A stretch of 64,000 nucleotides of DNA from CAWVSB01 sp046710535 (GTDB lineage Bacteria; Pseudomonadota; Gammaproteobacteria; Pseudomonadales; CAWVSB01). The notes below the pieces were generated by a model. The model saw only the letters and a program-made list of their open reading frames with translations. It was not told where the DNA came from and did no database searches. The stretch is from NCBI GenBank assembly GCA_046710535.1, contig JBKEHH010000002.1, positions 124,001 through 188,000 of the forward strand, in the 5' to 3' direction. The position numbers and the translations under genes were made by a program. Position 1 is the stretch's first letter, and each line of letters begins with the position of its first letter. This document shows, one piece after another, positions 24,749 through 33,601 of this stretch.

Positions 24749-27100
24749 TTAAAAAGAAAAGTTATATCTAGCCGTAAGGCCTATGGTTCTTTCTGGTATC
24801 AGCGTAGGTGATACATAAGACCCGCCGCTGGCAGCGATATCGTATGTGTCTGATGGAATTTCAGTGAGAAGCGCCTCTTTATCCAATAGGTTTTTGGCCC
24901 ATAAGGAGACATCCCATTGACCATTTTCAGCGCGAATACCGGTAAATAAATTGATGGTATCGTAACTGTCAAACTTTTCTCTGGCGTTTGTTAAGCCGCT
25001 AATGGCTGAAGAGTTAATTATGTCACCAGTATATTTATATAGGCCGCGCACATACCACTCGACCGAGTCTAGTGGTATGTAGTATTCGCTATTAAGGCTA
25101 AAGGACAGTTTGGGCTGGCCGGCAATACGGTCGCCGCCTATATCGCAAGTCAGTAGCTCTCCTGCTGATGAGCATGGCGACTGCGCTCCGTCGTCGTATT
25201 CACTTTCGTTATAACTAAATGCGCCGCCAGCGCTCCAGCGCTCGGTTATGAGTATCTGGCCATCAATTTCAAGGCCTTGCATATTAGCATCAGCGTTATA
25301 GGTTAAACCGCCTGGGATATCAAAGGAGCCAGTTCCGTCCGCTTTTTGAGCCTGCAAGCCTATATTGCGGCTAATTAAACCGTCAAATTTTTGCAGATAT
25401 ATTGCAACGTTTGCAGTGGCACGTCCATCCCAGAAACGGCCTTTCATACCAAATTCTATCGCATCACTGGTTTCGTCGTCATATTTCAGCCGTCCAGCAG
25501 CTTCTATTACGCCAATATTTGGATCTGGGATAATTGAAATCCCGCCAGCTCTGAACGACCGGCTGTAAGAGCCGTACAATGATATGTCTTGGTCTAGATT
25601 ATAGCGAACAGTGAATGACCCAGTGGTCGCTGTTGACGATGCTCTAGAGTCCTCGTCGCTTATTGCAGATATTGGAAAAGTCGCTGCAATGCCATCGACG
25701 ACTAGGTCCGCAAGTGCAGGGTTCACTGCAACTTGGCCAATTTCTAGCAGGTCTACGTCGGTTAAATTAAACCTATTAACCTTTTGGTGGCGCAAGCCGA
25801 TATCCATTGCTAGATTGTCGGTTAGTCTCACGGTATTAAAGGTAAAAATTGCGAAATCTTCTCTATTTACTGGTACTGAGCCACCAGCTAATAAATTTGC
25901 GGTACCACCTATGACTGGAATGGTTGTCGCATTCCAAGATTCAAAGGAGGTGGTAGTGTCCTGTTTGTTGTAAAACGCCCCAACCATATAGTCCCAAGTG
26001 TCATTGTCAACGGATGACAATCTAAATTCTTGGGAAAATGAATCAACAGCCGTATTGGTTTCTTGGAAGGTATTAAGATTGCCTACAACTAAGGCGCCGT
26101 TAAGATCTGGCTGGTAAAAAGCACGATCGTTTTCTAGGCGACCTGGCTTGGTGCTGTCTTGCTTGCCACTAATGGAGGTAAGTTGATGCCCTAGTACATC
26201 CCAGTTTAGCTCCAGTGATGCTAGTTTATAGACTAGCGTGTCGAAATCATCGGTTTGCCCCAGCGCTTTTCTATCGCTAGCTTCTAGGGTAGGTCTTGTG
26301 CCTAGGCTATCTGTGCCCACTAGAGTTTTTGGATCATCCGCGCTACTGCGGTCTAAGTATTGAGTTACCAGTAATGCGCTGAAGGTATCTGTGGGTTGCC
26401 AGGCAATCGATAGCCTGCCCGATGAGGCTCTCTTAGTACTGTTTAGACCAGTGGTAAGGTTTTCTACATTATTGCCGTTGTTCTCGTCATAGACCCCTGA
26501 TAATCGAATCGCGAGTTCATCTTTAATTATCGGTAAGCTAGTGGCGAATTGCCCATTAAAGCCATCGTTATCTGAAAAACTGGTTTGTACATAGCCTTCG
26601 ACAATAGACATATTTGGCTGTTGGGTGATCATTTTTATGGCGCCCGCAGGTGACGTCCTGCCTTGCACTGCACCTTGCGGGCCACGCAATACTTCAATTC
26701 TTGCTAGGTCATACATTTGGGTAAAAGCAACATCTTCGCGTACTGATACATCGTTGAAGTAAACCTGTACCGCTGAGTCAGAGCCCGATTCTGGGTCAGT
26801 AGTAATGCCGCGCATGCTGATGTTAGAATTTCTAGAGTTAATCGTAGTGAGCGAGATACCCGCAGTGAGTTGTTCAATATCACTGAAATTAAATACAGCA
26901 AAATCATCTATCACGTCGCCAGTAACTACATTCACCGTAGCGGCAATGTCCTGCTGAGTTTGTGCGCGCTTCTGCGCGGTTACAATGACTTCTTCAAGCA
27001 CTAGATTATTTTGTGCCATTGCAGGCGCTGTTAATCCGGCGGCGTAAAGTACTGCGGTAGTCAGTAGCGTTTTAGTAAACGGAATGCTTGGTTTTATCAT
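24749..27100 (-). CDS. TonB-dependent outer-membrane receptor
   Basis: A 783-residue protein with a signal peptide ending APAMAQ, a TonB-box-like LEEVIVTAQKR right after it, a plug domain (ISMRGITTDPESG; ARIEVLRGPQGAVQGRTSPAGAI) and a beta-barrel ending in aromatic Phe (TARYNFSF), the BAM recognition end. The style is that of receptors common in marine oligotrophs and sphingomonads. The substrate is not evident: no siderophore, vitamin or polysaccharide gene is adjacent. It is monocistronic, with its own terminator. Confidence 0.92.
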   Translation of the reverse strand: MIKPSIPFTKTLLTTAVLYAAGLTAPAMAQNNLVLEEVIVTAQKRAQTQQDIAATVNVVTGDVIDDFAVFNFSDIEQLTAGISLTTINSRNSNISMRGITTDPESGSDSAVQVYFNDVSVREDVAFTQMYDLARIEVLRGPQGAVQGRTSPAGAIKMITQQPNMSIVEGYVQTSFSDNDGFNGQFATSLPIIKDELAIRLSGVYDENNGNNVENLTTGLNSTKRASSGRLSIAWQPTDTFSALLVTQYLDRSSADDPKTLVGTDSLGTRPTLEASDRKALGQTDDFDTLVYKLASLELNWDVLGHQLTSISGKQDSTKPGRLENDRAFYQPDLNGALVVGNLNTFQETNTAVDSFSQEFRLSSVDNDTWDYMVGAFYNKQDTTTSFESWNATTIPVIGGTANLLAGGSVPVNREDFAIFTFNTVRLTDNLAMDIGLRHQKVNRFNLTDVDLLEIGQVAVNPALADLVVDGIAATFPISAISDEDSRASSTATTGSFTVRYNLDQDISLYGSYSRSFRAGGISIIPDPNIGVIEAAGRLKYDDETSDAIEFGMKGRFWDGRATANVAIYLQKFDGLISRNIGLQAQKADGTGSFDIPGGLTYNADANMQGLEIDGQILITERWSAGGAFSYNESEYDDGAQSPCSSAGELLTCDIGGDRIAGQPKLSFSLNSEYYIPLDSVEWYVRGLYKYTGDIINSSAISGLTNAREKFDSYDTINLFTGIRAENGQWDVSLWAKNLLDKEALLTEIPSDTYDIAASGGSYVSPTLIPERTIGLTARYNFSF

Positions 27101-27280
27101 CTTGTTCCCCGTTATTTTTATATATAGGTCGGTTTTTTAGTTGGTATGCGTAATTTTAATTAAAAAGTATTACGCGTACTTTATCAAAGCTTGCGGAGAA
27201 CTGGAATAGATAGATGTTTCTACGCTAGCGGTGAAACCCAGCTATAGCGTCGTTTGGAGAGGTATTGCCTAATATTAATT

Positions 27281-27568
27281 TTAGGCTGCAGTTAGAATGG
27301 TAATTTGTGCGCCGCTGTTACGATGCTCGCCGGCAATGGCGAGAACTGTTTCGCCTTCAGGATTAGTGGCATTGATATTGCCACTGTCGGCGATAAACAT
27401 GGCCACAAAGCTTTCAAAGTTATCTGCGCGCATAGACTGGTAGGCCTTATGTAAGCGATGAAAGTCTCTATCAACACCGGCGGGAGGTTCTACTCGTAAA
27501 AAGCTTTCAACTCTCTCTTCTGTCCAAACTTCATCTAAAACTTTTTCTTTGTCTTTTTTTAATACCAT
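27281..27568 (-). CDS. PA4642-family conserved protein
   Basis: A 95-residue soluble protein; start ATG 27568 is preferred over an in-frame TTG four codons earlier. The pattern LKKDKEKVLDEVWTEERVESFLRVEPP, then DFHRLHKAYQSMRADNFESFVAMF and a C-terminal AGHR-like AGEHRNSG matches the PA4642 family, for which no function is known to me. It lies 29 bases after the gatB start-distal end on the same strand (before gatB's stop in transcript order, gatB is upstream), so it may be the last gene of the gat transcript. Confidence 0.7.
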   Translation of the reverse strand: MVLKKDKEKVLDEVWTEERVESFLRVEPPAGVDRDFHRLHKAYQSMRADNFESFVAMFIADSGNINATNPEGETVLAIAGEHRNSGAQITILTAA

Positions 27569-27597
27569 GATGATACCCAATCTTTTACTTATTGAAG

Positions 27598-29049
27598 TTA
27601 TCGCTTGGTTAGTTTGTCAGCGAGTATTTTGGTTACTGCACCAGGGTTAGCTTGCCCTTTAGTGGCCTGCATAATGGGCCCCATAAACGCACCTAACATC
27701 TTTTTACGCTTGTTCTCATCGGCGTTTAAATAATTTTGTACTTCTTCGGGCTTACTTGCCAGAACATCATCAACAATTTTTTCTAATGCGCCGGTATCTG
27801 AAACTTGTTTTAAGCCTTTGGCGTCAATAATATTATCTGCACTGTCACCTTCTTTGTTCCATAGCGCGTCGAATACTTGTTTAGCAATTTTGTTCGAAAT
27901 AGTGTTATCAACAATACGGCTAATAAGCTGCCCAAGTTGAATTGAGTTAATTGGACTGTCGGCAATATCGATTTCTTCAGCGTTAAGCTTGGCCGATAGG
28001 TCACCCATTACCCAGTTCGCAGTTAGTTTGTTGTCACCACAAGCTTTCGCCGCAGCTTCAAAGTATTGAGTGACCGCAGCACTGCCAGCGATAATGCTCG
28101 CGTCATATTCAGATAAGTTATAGTCGTTGACTAAGCGCGACTCGCGGGCGTCTGGTAGTTCAGGTAATAGCTTACGTAATTCTTCAATGGTTTCGTTATC
28201 CACTGCTACCGGCAATAAGTCGGGGCAGGGAAAGTAGCGGTAATCGTTAGCTTCTTCTTTACTGCGCATAGAACGCGAAACTTTAGTGTCACCATTATAA
28301 AGTCGAGTTTCTTGTATGATGTTGCCGCCATCTTCTATCACTTCAATTTGGCGTTGAACTTCTTTTTGAATAGCTTCTTCCATAAACTTGAATGAGTTTA
28401 GATTTTTTGTTTCTGTCCTTGTGCCTAATTCTTGCTGCCCTTTAGGGCGAACAGAAACGTTCACGTCAAACCGCATTGAACCTTGTGCCATTTTGCCGTC
28501 ACATACGCCAATTGCAGTAATGATAGAGTGAAGTTTACGAGCAAAGGCAACGGCTTCAAAGGAGTTACTCATGTCGGGCTCGGTGACTATTTCTAATAGA
28601 GGCGTACCTGCGCGATTTAAATCAATCCCCGTCATGCCGTGATAATCTTCATGTAAAGATTTGCCGGCGTCTTCTTCTAAGTGGGCATGGTGAATACGAA
28701 CAATCTTACTTTCACCGTTGGCCAACATTATTTTGATTTTACCCTCGCCAACTATCGGCTCGGCTAACTGTGTGGTTTGATAGCCTTTGGGTAGATCAGG
28801 GTAGAAATAATTTTTCCTGTCAAATGTCGACAACGGATTAATTTCTGAATTTACTGCCAATCCAAATAGAATTGCTTTGCGCACCGCTTCTTTGTTCAGC
28901 ACCGGCAGCGTGCCGGGCAGTGCTAAATCAACTTCATTAGCTTGGGTGTTAGCGTCAGCTCCAAACTGGGTTGATGAGCTAGAAAATATTTTTGTGTTAG
29001 TTATTAATTGCGCATGTATTTCTAGGCCGATAACTGTTTCCCATTCCAT
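27598..29049 (-). CDS. gatB: Asp/Glu-tRNA amidotransferase subunit B
   Basis: The 483-residue subunit binds misacylated tRNA and carries the kinase site of the GatCAB amidotransferase, which makes Gln-tRNA-Gln and/or Asn-tRNA-Asn. N-terminal EWETVIGLEIHAQL, DLPKGYQTTQLAEPIVGEG and HAHLEEDAGKSLHE are family signatures. The C-terminal YqeY-like tail ends GAFMGPIMQATKGQANPG. Its ATG overlaps the gatA stop (TAATG). Confidence 0.97.
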   Translation of the reverse strand: MEWETVIGLEIHAQLITNTKIFSSSSTQFGADANTQANEVDLALPGTLPVLNKEAVRKAILFGLAVNSEINPLSTFDRKNYFYPDLPKGYQTTQLAEPIVGEGKIKIMLANGESKIVRIHHAHLEEDAGKSLHEDYHGMTGIDLNRAGTPLLEIVTEPDMSNSFEAVAFARKLHSIITAIGVCDGKMAQGSMRFDVNVSVRPKGQQELGTRTETKNLNSFKFMEEAIQKEVQRQIEVIEDGGNIIQETRLYNGDTKVSRSMRSKEEANDYRYFPCPDLLPVAVDNETIEELRKLLPELPDARESRLVNDYNLSEYDASIIAGSAAVTQYFEAAAKACGDNKLTANWVMGDLSAKLNAEEIDIADSPINSIQLGQLISRIVDNTISNKIAKQVFDALWNKEGDSADNIIDAKGLKQVSDTGALEKIVDDVLASKPEEVQNYLNADENKRKKMLGAFMGPIMQATKGQANPGAVTKILADKLTKR

Positions 29050-30512
29050 TAGTCGTCTACCTCCAAACTCGGTGCCCTTTGCTTATGATGATCAGTTGCC
29101 ATTTGAAAACGATGCGCGGCATTTAACAAGGTGCTCTCGTCAAAATAGTTACCAATTAACTGTACGCCTACCGGTAGTCCGCCAGCTAAGCCTGCAGGCA
29201 TTGATAAGGCAGGTAAGCCAGCAAGATTAGTTGAGATGGTGTAAATGTCTTCTAAATACATTTGTACTGGATCACTAGTTTTCTCGCCTATTTTAAAAGC
29301 AGGGGATGGCGACGTTGGGCCGATAATCAAATCAACTTGTTTAAATGCTTGTTCGAAATCGTTTTTGATTAGGCGGCGAATGCGCTGTGCTTTGCTGTAA
29401 TAGGCATCATAAAAACCGGCAGACAGTACATAGGCACCAATTAAAATCCGGCGTTTAACTTCCTCGCCGAAACCTTCTTCACGGGTGCGCATATATAAAT
29501 CTTGTAAATCGGCAGGATCTTCGCAGCGATAACCATAGCGAACCCCATCGAAGCGAGATAGGTTGGCCGAAGCCTCGGCTGGTGCAATGACATAATAGGC
29601 GGGCACGGCTAGTGCTGTATGAGGCAAGTTGATTTCAACAATTTTTGCCCCCAGTTTTTCATATTCTTTAATAGCATCTTGTACTTTGGTTTGAGTATCC
29701 GCGTTCAAACCTTCGGTGAAAAACTCTTGGGGTACGCCAATACGTAGGCCGCGAATGTCGTTGTTTAGTTTTGCAGTGTAATCGTCAACCGGCTTGTCGG
29801 CTGAAGTTGAATCATTTAAATCTACACCAGCCATAGCATTAAGCATAATAGCAGCGTCTTCAGCGGTGCGTGCCATTGGCCCAGCCTGGTCTAAGCTCGA
29901 TGCAAAGGCGATCATGCCAAAGCGAGACACGCGACCATAGGTTGGTTTTAACCCAGTAAGCCCACAGAGTGACGCCGGCTGGCGAATAGAGCCGCCAGTA
30001 TCCGTGGCCGTGGCAACGGGGGTTAATTGAGCCGCAACTGCCGCAGCACTGCCACCTGATGATCCGCCCGGAACGCGATCAAGATCCCATGGGTTTAATA
30101 CTTTGCCGTAAAAACTAGTTTCGTTGGACGAGCCCATGGCAAACTCATCCATATTGGCTTTACCCAGCGACACGGCCCCTGCATCACGAAGTTTTTTAAC
30201 CACAGTGGCATCATACGGTGAGATGAAATTATCTAACATCTTAGAGCCGCAGCTAGTTTTTATTCCTTTGGTGCAAAAAATATCTTTATGGGTAATGGGT
30301 GCGCCGCCAAGTAAGGTATTAATACCTTTTGCTCGGTTTTCATCCGCTTGTTTTGCATGCCCAAGAGCTTCCTCGCCAGTTACGGTTATGTAGCTGTTAT
30401 AGCGAGAGTCGAGCGCGGCAATGCGGTCTAAATAATGCTGGGTAATCTCAAGGCTGGAAAAGTCGCCTTGGTTTAGTCCAGATATAACCTGCGCTAGGGT
30501 CAGATTGTGCAT
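29049..30512 (-). CDS. gatA: Asp/Glu-tRNA amidotransferase subunit A
   Basis: This 487-residue amidase-signature enzyme releases ammonia from glutamine for transamidation. The Ser-cisSer-Lys triad is visible: Lys in THKDIF, and the serines in GGSSGGSAAAVAAQ and DTGGSIRQPAS. It is the middle gene of gatC-gatA-gatB, 18 bases after gatC and overlapping gatB. Confidence 0.98.
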   Translation of the reverse strand: MHNLTLAQVISGLNQGDFSSLEITQHYLDRIAALDSRYNSYITVTGEEALGHAKQADENRAKGINTLLGGAPITHKDIFCTKGIKTSCGSKMLDNFISPYDATVVKKLRDAGAVSLGKANMDEFAMGSSNETSFYGKVLNPWDLDRVPGGSSGGSAAAVAAQLTPVATATDTGGSIRQPASLCGLTGLKPTYGRVSRFGMIAFASSLDQAGPMARTAEDAAIMLNAMAGVDLNDSTSADKPVDDYTAKLNNDIRGLRIGVPQEFFTEGLNADTQTKVQDAIKEYEKLGAKIVEINLPHTALAVPAYYVIAPAEASANLSRFDGVRYGYRCEDPADLQDLYMRTREEGFGEEVKRRILIGAYVLSAGFYDAYYSKAQRIRRLIKNDFEQAFKQVDLIIGPTSPSPAFKIGEKTSDPVQMYLEDIYTISTNLAGLPALSMPAGLAGGLPVGVQLIGNYFDESTLLNAAHRFQMATDHHKQRAPSLEVDD

Positions 30513-30530
30513 GAGAAATCCTTAACTCTA

Positions 30531-30818
30531 TTAATCTATTACTTTTGGGACAAGGTATAGGCCATCTTCAGTGGCTGGCGCAACGGCTTGCAGCTCATCA
30601 CGCTTATTGCTTTCGGTAACAATATCTTCGCGCAGACGCTGGGTTGCATCCAGCGAATTAGCCATTGGCTCAATCCCGCTAGTGTCTACCGCTTGCATAT
30701 CATCAATCATAGACAAAATATCAGATATTTTACCGGCTACTTCGGTTTTCATTTCATCGTTAATATTGATGCGGGCAAGTGTTGCCAGTTTTTCAATATC
30801 AGAATTTTCCAATGCCAT
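30531..30818 (-). CDS. gatC: Asp/Glu-tRNA amidotransferase subunit C
   Basis: A 95-residue subunit that stabilises GatA-GatB. ALENSDIEKLATLARI, the DDMQAVDTSGIEPMANS linker and LREDIVTE are typical. It leads the gat operon behind a CGGAGC ribosome-binding site and is divergent from mreB, with 286 bases between the two. Confidence 0.95.
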   Translation of the reverse strand: MALENSDIEKLATLARININDEMKTEVAGKISDILSMIDDMQAVDTSGIEPMANSLDATQRLREDIVTESNKRDELQAVAPATEDGLYLVPKVID

Positions 30819-31021
30819 GGAAATGCTCCGTTAAACTATTAGTTGGTAGTTTTTATCGCGTGCGGATGCTATCAGCTAAGTGTTTATGATGCTCGTTTTT
30901 CTATAAATGTAGCCTAAATATGCTGAAACACGACTGTTTTCCGCGTAATACGACAAACTTATCATATTTGTGCCTTGCCCAAAATCCCTGCCGTTGTTAG
31001 AGTTGTACATTAATTAAAAAT

Positions 31022-31043
31022 TGTAGCTATGTAAGTAGCTACA
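31022..31043. repeat. Inverted repeat upstream of mreB
   Basis: TGTAGCTA and TAGCTACA are perfect 8-bp arms around a 6-base spacer. It lies 62 bases before the mreB ATG. A weak promoter candidate upstream (TTGCCC 30975-30980, 17 bases, TAGAGT 30998-31003) would place it in the early transcript. Confidence 0.5.
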
Positions 31044-31065
31044 TTCTCGCTCCGATACAAAAACA

Positions 31066-31080
31066 AGCTCTTAAAGAGCT
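31066..31080. repeat. Second inverted repeat in the mreB leader
   Basis: AGCTCTT and AAGAGCT are perfect 7-bp arms with one base between them (foldable as a 5-bp stem with a 5-base loop). It ends 24 bases before the mreB start and follows the 31022 repeat by 22 bases. Confidence 0.45.
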
Positions 31081-31104
31081 GGTTAAATAAGGTCCAAAAC
31101 ATAC

Positions 31105-32142
31105 ATGTTCAAGCGTATTCGAGGTCTTTTCTCAAACGACTTATCCATCGATTTAGGCACTGCCAACACACTAATTTACGTGCGTGGCCAAGGCATTGTC
31201 CTTAACGAGCCGTCAGTGGTAGCGATCCGTACTCATAAAGGTCAAAAATCCATTGAAGCGGTTGGCACCGATGCCAAGCGTATGCTGGGTAGAACTCCTG
31301 GTAACATTACGGCTATAAGACCATTGAAAGATGGAGTAATTGCTGACTTCCAAGTGACCGAAAAAATGTTACAGCATTTTATTGCTAAAGTGTATCAAAA
31401 TAGCCGGGTGCGGCCCAGTCCGCGGGTATTGGTTTGTGTGCCATGCCAGTCAACGCAAGTGGAACGCAGGGCGATTCGTGAGTCGGCTGAAAGTGCTGGC
31501 GGCCGCAAAGTTTATTTGATTGAAGAACCTATGGCAGCAGCGATTGGCGCAGGTCTCAGAGTCGATGAAGCAACCGGTTCAATGGTTGTCGATATCGGTG
31601 GTGGTACTACCGAGATTGCTATTTTGTCTTTAAATGGTGTTGTCTATGCCGATTCAGTGCGCCTGGGTGGCGACAAGTTTGATGAGTCGATAGTGACTTA
31701 TGTGCGTCGTAAATATGGCAGCTTAATCGGTGATGCTACTGCCGAAAGAATAAAGCAAGAAGTGGGTTGTGCCTTTCCCGGCAGTGAGCTACGTGAAATA
31801 GATGTACGCGGTCGTAATTTGGCAGAGGGTATTCCCCGTCAGTTTACGTTGAACAGCGATGAAGCATTAGAGGCATTACAAGACCCGTTGGCGACTATAG
31901 TGCAAGCTGTAAAAAGCGCACTAGAGCAAGCGCCTCCAGAATTAGCGGCTGATATAGCTGAGTCAGGTATTGTGTTAACGGGCGGCGGCGCGCTATTGCG
32001 TGACTTAGATAAATTGTTGGCCGAAGAAACTGGTTTGCCAGTGATTGTTGCCGACGACCCGCTAACTTGTGTGGCTCGTGGCGGCGGTAAAGCTTTAGAA
32101 ATGATGGATATGCAACGTTTGGACTTGCTGTCGACTGAATAA
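31105..32142 (+). CDS. mreB: Rod shape-determining actin-like protein MreB
   Basis: The 345-residue protein polymerises under the inner membrane and guides the elongasome. The amphipathic N-terminus (MFKRIRGLFSNDLSIDLGTANTLIY), phosphate motifs DLGTANT and DIGGGTTEIA, and the adenosine motif TGGGALLRDLDKLL are present. The length is standard. It heads mreB-mreC-mreD-maf-yhdP. The 286-base upstream region carries two inverted repeats and the divergent gatC promoter. Confidence 0.98.
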   Translation: MFKRIRGLFSNDLSIDLGTANTLIYVRGQGIVLNEPSVVAIRTHKGQKSIEAVGTDAKRMLGRTPGNITAIRPLKDGVIADFQVTEKMLQHFIAKVYQNSRVRPSPRVLVCVPCQSTQVERRAIRESAESAGGRKVYLIEEPMAAAIGAGLRVDEATGSMVVDIGGGTTEIAILSLNGVVYADSVRLGGDKFDESIVTYVRRKYGSLIGDATAERIKQEVGCAFPGSELREIDVRGRNLAEGIPRQFTLNSDEALEALQDPLATIVQAVKSALEQAPPELAADIAESGIVLTGGGALLRDLDKLLAEETGLPVIVADDPLTCVARGGGKALEMMDMQRLDLLSTE

Positions 32143-32168
32143 AACAGTGTTGAGTCGGCCGGCAACCT

Positions 32169-32195
32169 AGGAGGTGTTGTCAACAAAATGACAAC
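32169..32195 (+). promoter_or_regulatory. Structured mreB-mreC leader: AGGAGGT followed by a 7-bp hairpin
   Basis: A consensus Shine-Dalgarno AGGAGGT (32169-32175) is directly followed by GTTGTCA-acaaaa-TGACAAC (arms 32176-32182 and 32189-32195). The hairpin's 3' arm includes part of the ATG of a mini-ORF (32188). The arrangement could modulate translation of the mini-ORF and, through it, mreC. Confidence 0.5.
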
Positions 32196-32220
32196 TTACC
32201 TGATGGAGTTAGACCATTAA
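32188..32220 (+). CDS. 10-codon mini-ORF (possible leader peptide) before mreC
   Basis: ATG at 32188 encodes MTTYLMELDH and stops at TAA 32218-32220. That stop shares its first T with the inferred mreC start codon ATT (32216-32218). AGGAGGT lies 12 bases before the ATG, a long spacing that the intervening hairpin may shorten. It could couple ribosomes onto mreC, or it could be chance; nothing else shows it is translated. Confidence 0.35.
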   Translation: MTTYLMELDH

Positions 32221-33118
32221 ACCGCTGTTTCGTAAAGGCCCTTCTGTAGTCTCGCGATTTCTTATTGTGGCCGTTTTAGCTATCGCTTTGATGATGGTTG
32301 ATATTAATCTAGCAGAGTTTAAAACTGTTCGATCTTTTGCCAATCTTATTATTGGTCCTATTTATCGTCTTGCTGATATCCCTGTGTTAATTACTGATCT
32401 TGGTAATTCTTCGGTCAGAAGTCGGCAGAAAATTATTGATGAAAATGAGCGACTGAAGTCAGAGGCCACTGTATTAAATGGCAGGGCGCAGCGTATGGCT
32501 GCTCTGGTAGCTGAAAATGGCCGGCTTCGTGCATTGCTTAATTCTACCGCTTTGGTTGACGATGATGATTTGGTAATTGCCGAGATTATTGGTGTTTCTC
32601 CGCAGCTGGATAAACACCATATTATTTTAAATAAGGGAAGTCAGGCTGGCGTATATGAGAGCCAACCGGTGTTAGATGCGGATGGTCTAATGGGGCAAGT
32701 GTTGGAAGTTGGCCCGTTTACTAGCCGCGTTATCTTAATTACCGATCAATCTCATGCCGTACCTGCCCAGTTAAGCCGCAATGGCATGCGAGTCGTGGCA
32801 GAGGGAATTGGTGATTATAGTACTGTTATTTTGTCATATGTTGCACTGACTGCAGATGTTCAGGTTGGAGATCTATTGGTTAGTTCTGGTTTAGGTGGGC
32901 GTTTTCCCACTGGCTATCCAGTGGCCACAGTGTACGAAGTGGAGCGCATTGACGGCAGTGCTTTTTTAACGGTAAAAGCGAAGCCTGAAGCTAAGTTAAA
33001 TCGCAGTCGCCATGTGTTATTGGTATTTGACGATCAGTCGGTAAGCGTTGGCGGTAAGGCCCCTGTCACCAGCAAATTAATCAGCGAGTTAATGGACGAC
33101 GCTGATGCGCCAGAGTAA
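32216..33118 (+). CDS. mreC: Rod shape-determining protein MreC, apparent ATT start
   Basis: The periplasmic scaffold of the elongasome, 300 residues if started at ATT 32216. That start gives (M)KPLFRKGPSVVSRFLI, which aligns with E. coli MKPIFSRGPS from the first residue. An in-frame TAG at 32210 and no ATG, GTG or TTG before the conserved start exclude an ordinary codon there. GGAG lies seven bases upstream. The first ordinary start, GTG 32267, would cut off 17 conserved residues including half the membrane anchor. After the anchor come a coiled coil (ENERLKSEATVLNGRAQRMAALVAENGRLRALL) and the beta domains. It overlaps mreD by 14 bases. Confidence 0.9.
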   Translation: MKPLFRKGPSVVSRFLIVAVLAIALMMVDINLAEFKTVRSFANLIIGPIYRLADIPVLITDLGNSSVRSRQKIIDENERLKSEATVLNGRAQRMAALVAENGRLRALLNSTALVDDDDLVIAEIIGVSPQLDKHHIILNKGSQAGVYESQPVLDADGLMGQVLEVGPFTSRVILITDQSHAVPAQLSRNGMRVVAEGIGDYSTVILSYVALTADVQVGDLLVSSGLGGRFPTGYPVATVYEVERIDGSAFLTVKAKPEAKLNRSRHVLLVFDDQSVSVGGKAPVTSKLISELMDDADAPE

Positions 33119-33593
33119 TTCCAGGCCAATAGCTTTTTCTTTTGTCAGCTTGTTGCTTGCATTTATACTTGCAGTGATAGACTTGCCAGATTGGATGGAT
33201 CAGTGGCGGCCATCATGGGTATTGCTAGTAGTATTTATTTGGTTTTTAGTGGCGCCCAATAATGTTGGCGTGGTGGTGGCATTTTTCATCGGCTTAGCCT
33301 TAGACTTATTACTGGGCGATCCTTTAGGGGTTAACGCCTTATGTCTTTGCCTGGTGGTATTAATCTGCCATCTTCAGCGTTCACGCCTTAGAATCTATAC
33401 TGAGCTACAACGGGCGTTATTTGTTGTTGCGCTAGTTGTGATCTATCAAACTTGTTATGTATTGCTGCAGTTAATCGTCGGCAATGATATGTCTTTTACT
33501 ATTGTTTTCGCTCCAGCACTAACTAGCGGAATAGGGTGGTTGCTGTTCTCTGCTCCAGTATCTCGATTACAGCGCCAGTTTGGCGTCCTCTAG
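33105..33593 (+). CDS. mreD: Rod shape-determining protein MreD
   Basis: A 162-residue membrane protein with five or so hydrophobic segments. It has the MreD signature GLALDLLLGDPLGVNALCLCL. It works with MreC in the elongasome. The ATG lies 14 bases inside mreC, so translation is coupled. Confidence 0.94.
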   Translation: MRQSNSRPIAFSFVSLLLAFILAVIDLPDWMDQWRPSWVLLVVFIWFLVAPNNVGVVVAFFIGLALDLLLGDPLGVNALCLCLVVLICHLQRSRLRIYTELQRALFVVALVVIYQTCYVLLQLIVGNDMSFTIVFAPALTSGIGWLLFSAPVSRLQRQFGVL

Positions 33594-33601
33594 GCTAAGT
33601 T

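Noticed and set aside
27267..27286. GCCTAA/TTAGGC hairpin at the end of the PA4642-family gene
   Set aside because: The stem is only 6 bp and no T-run follows on the minus strand.
32188..32224. A programmed +1 frameshift from the mini-ORF into mreC, like prfB
   Set aside because: The codon before the TAA is CAT, whose tRNA would not re-pair with ATT in the +1 frame, and the ATT start aligns exactly with Met1 of known MreC.
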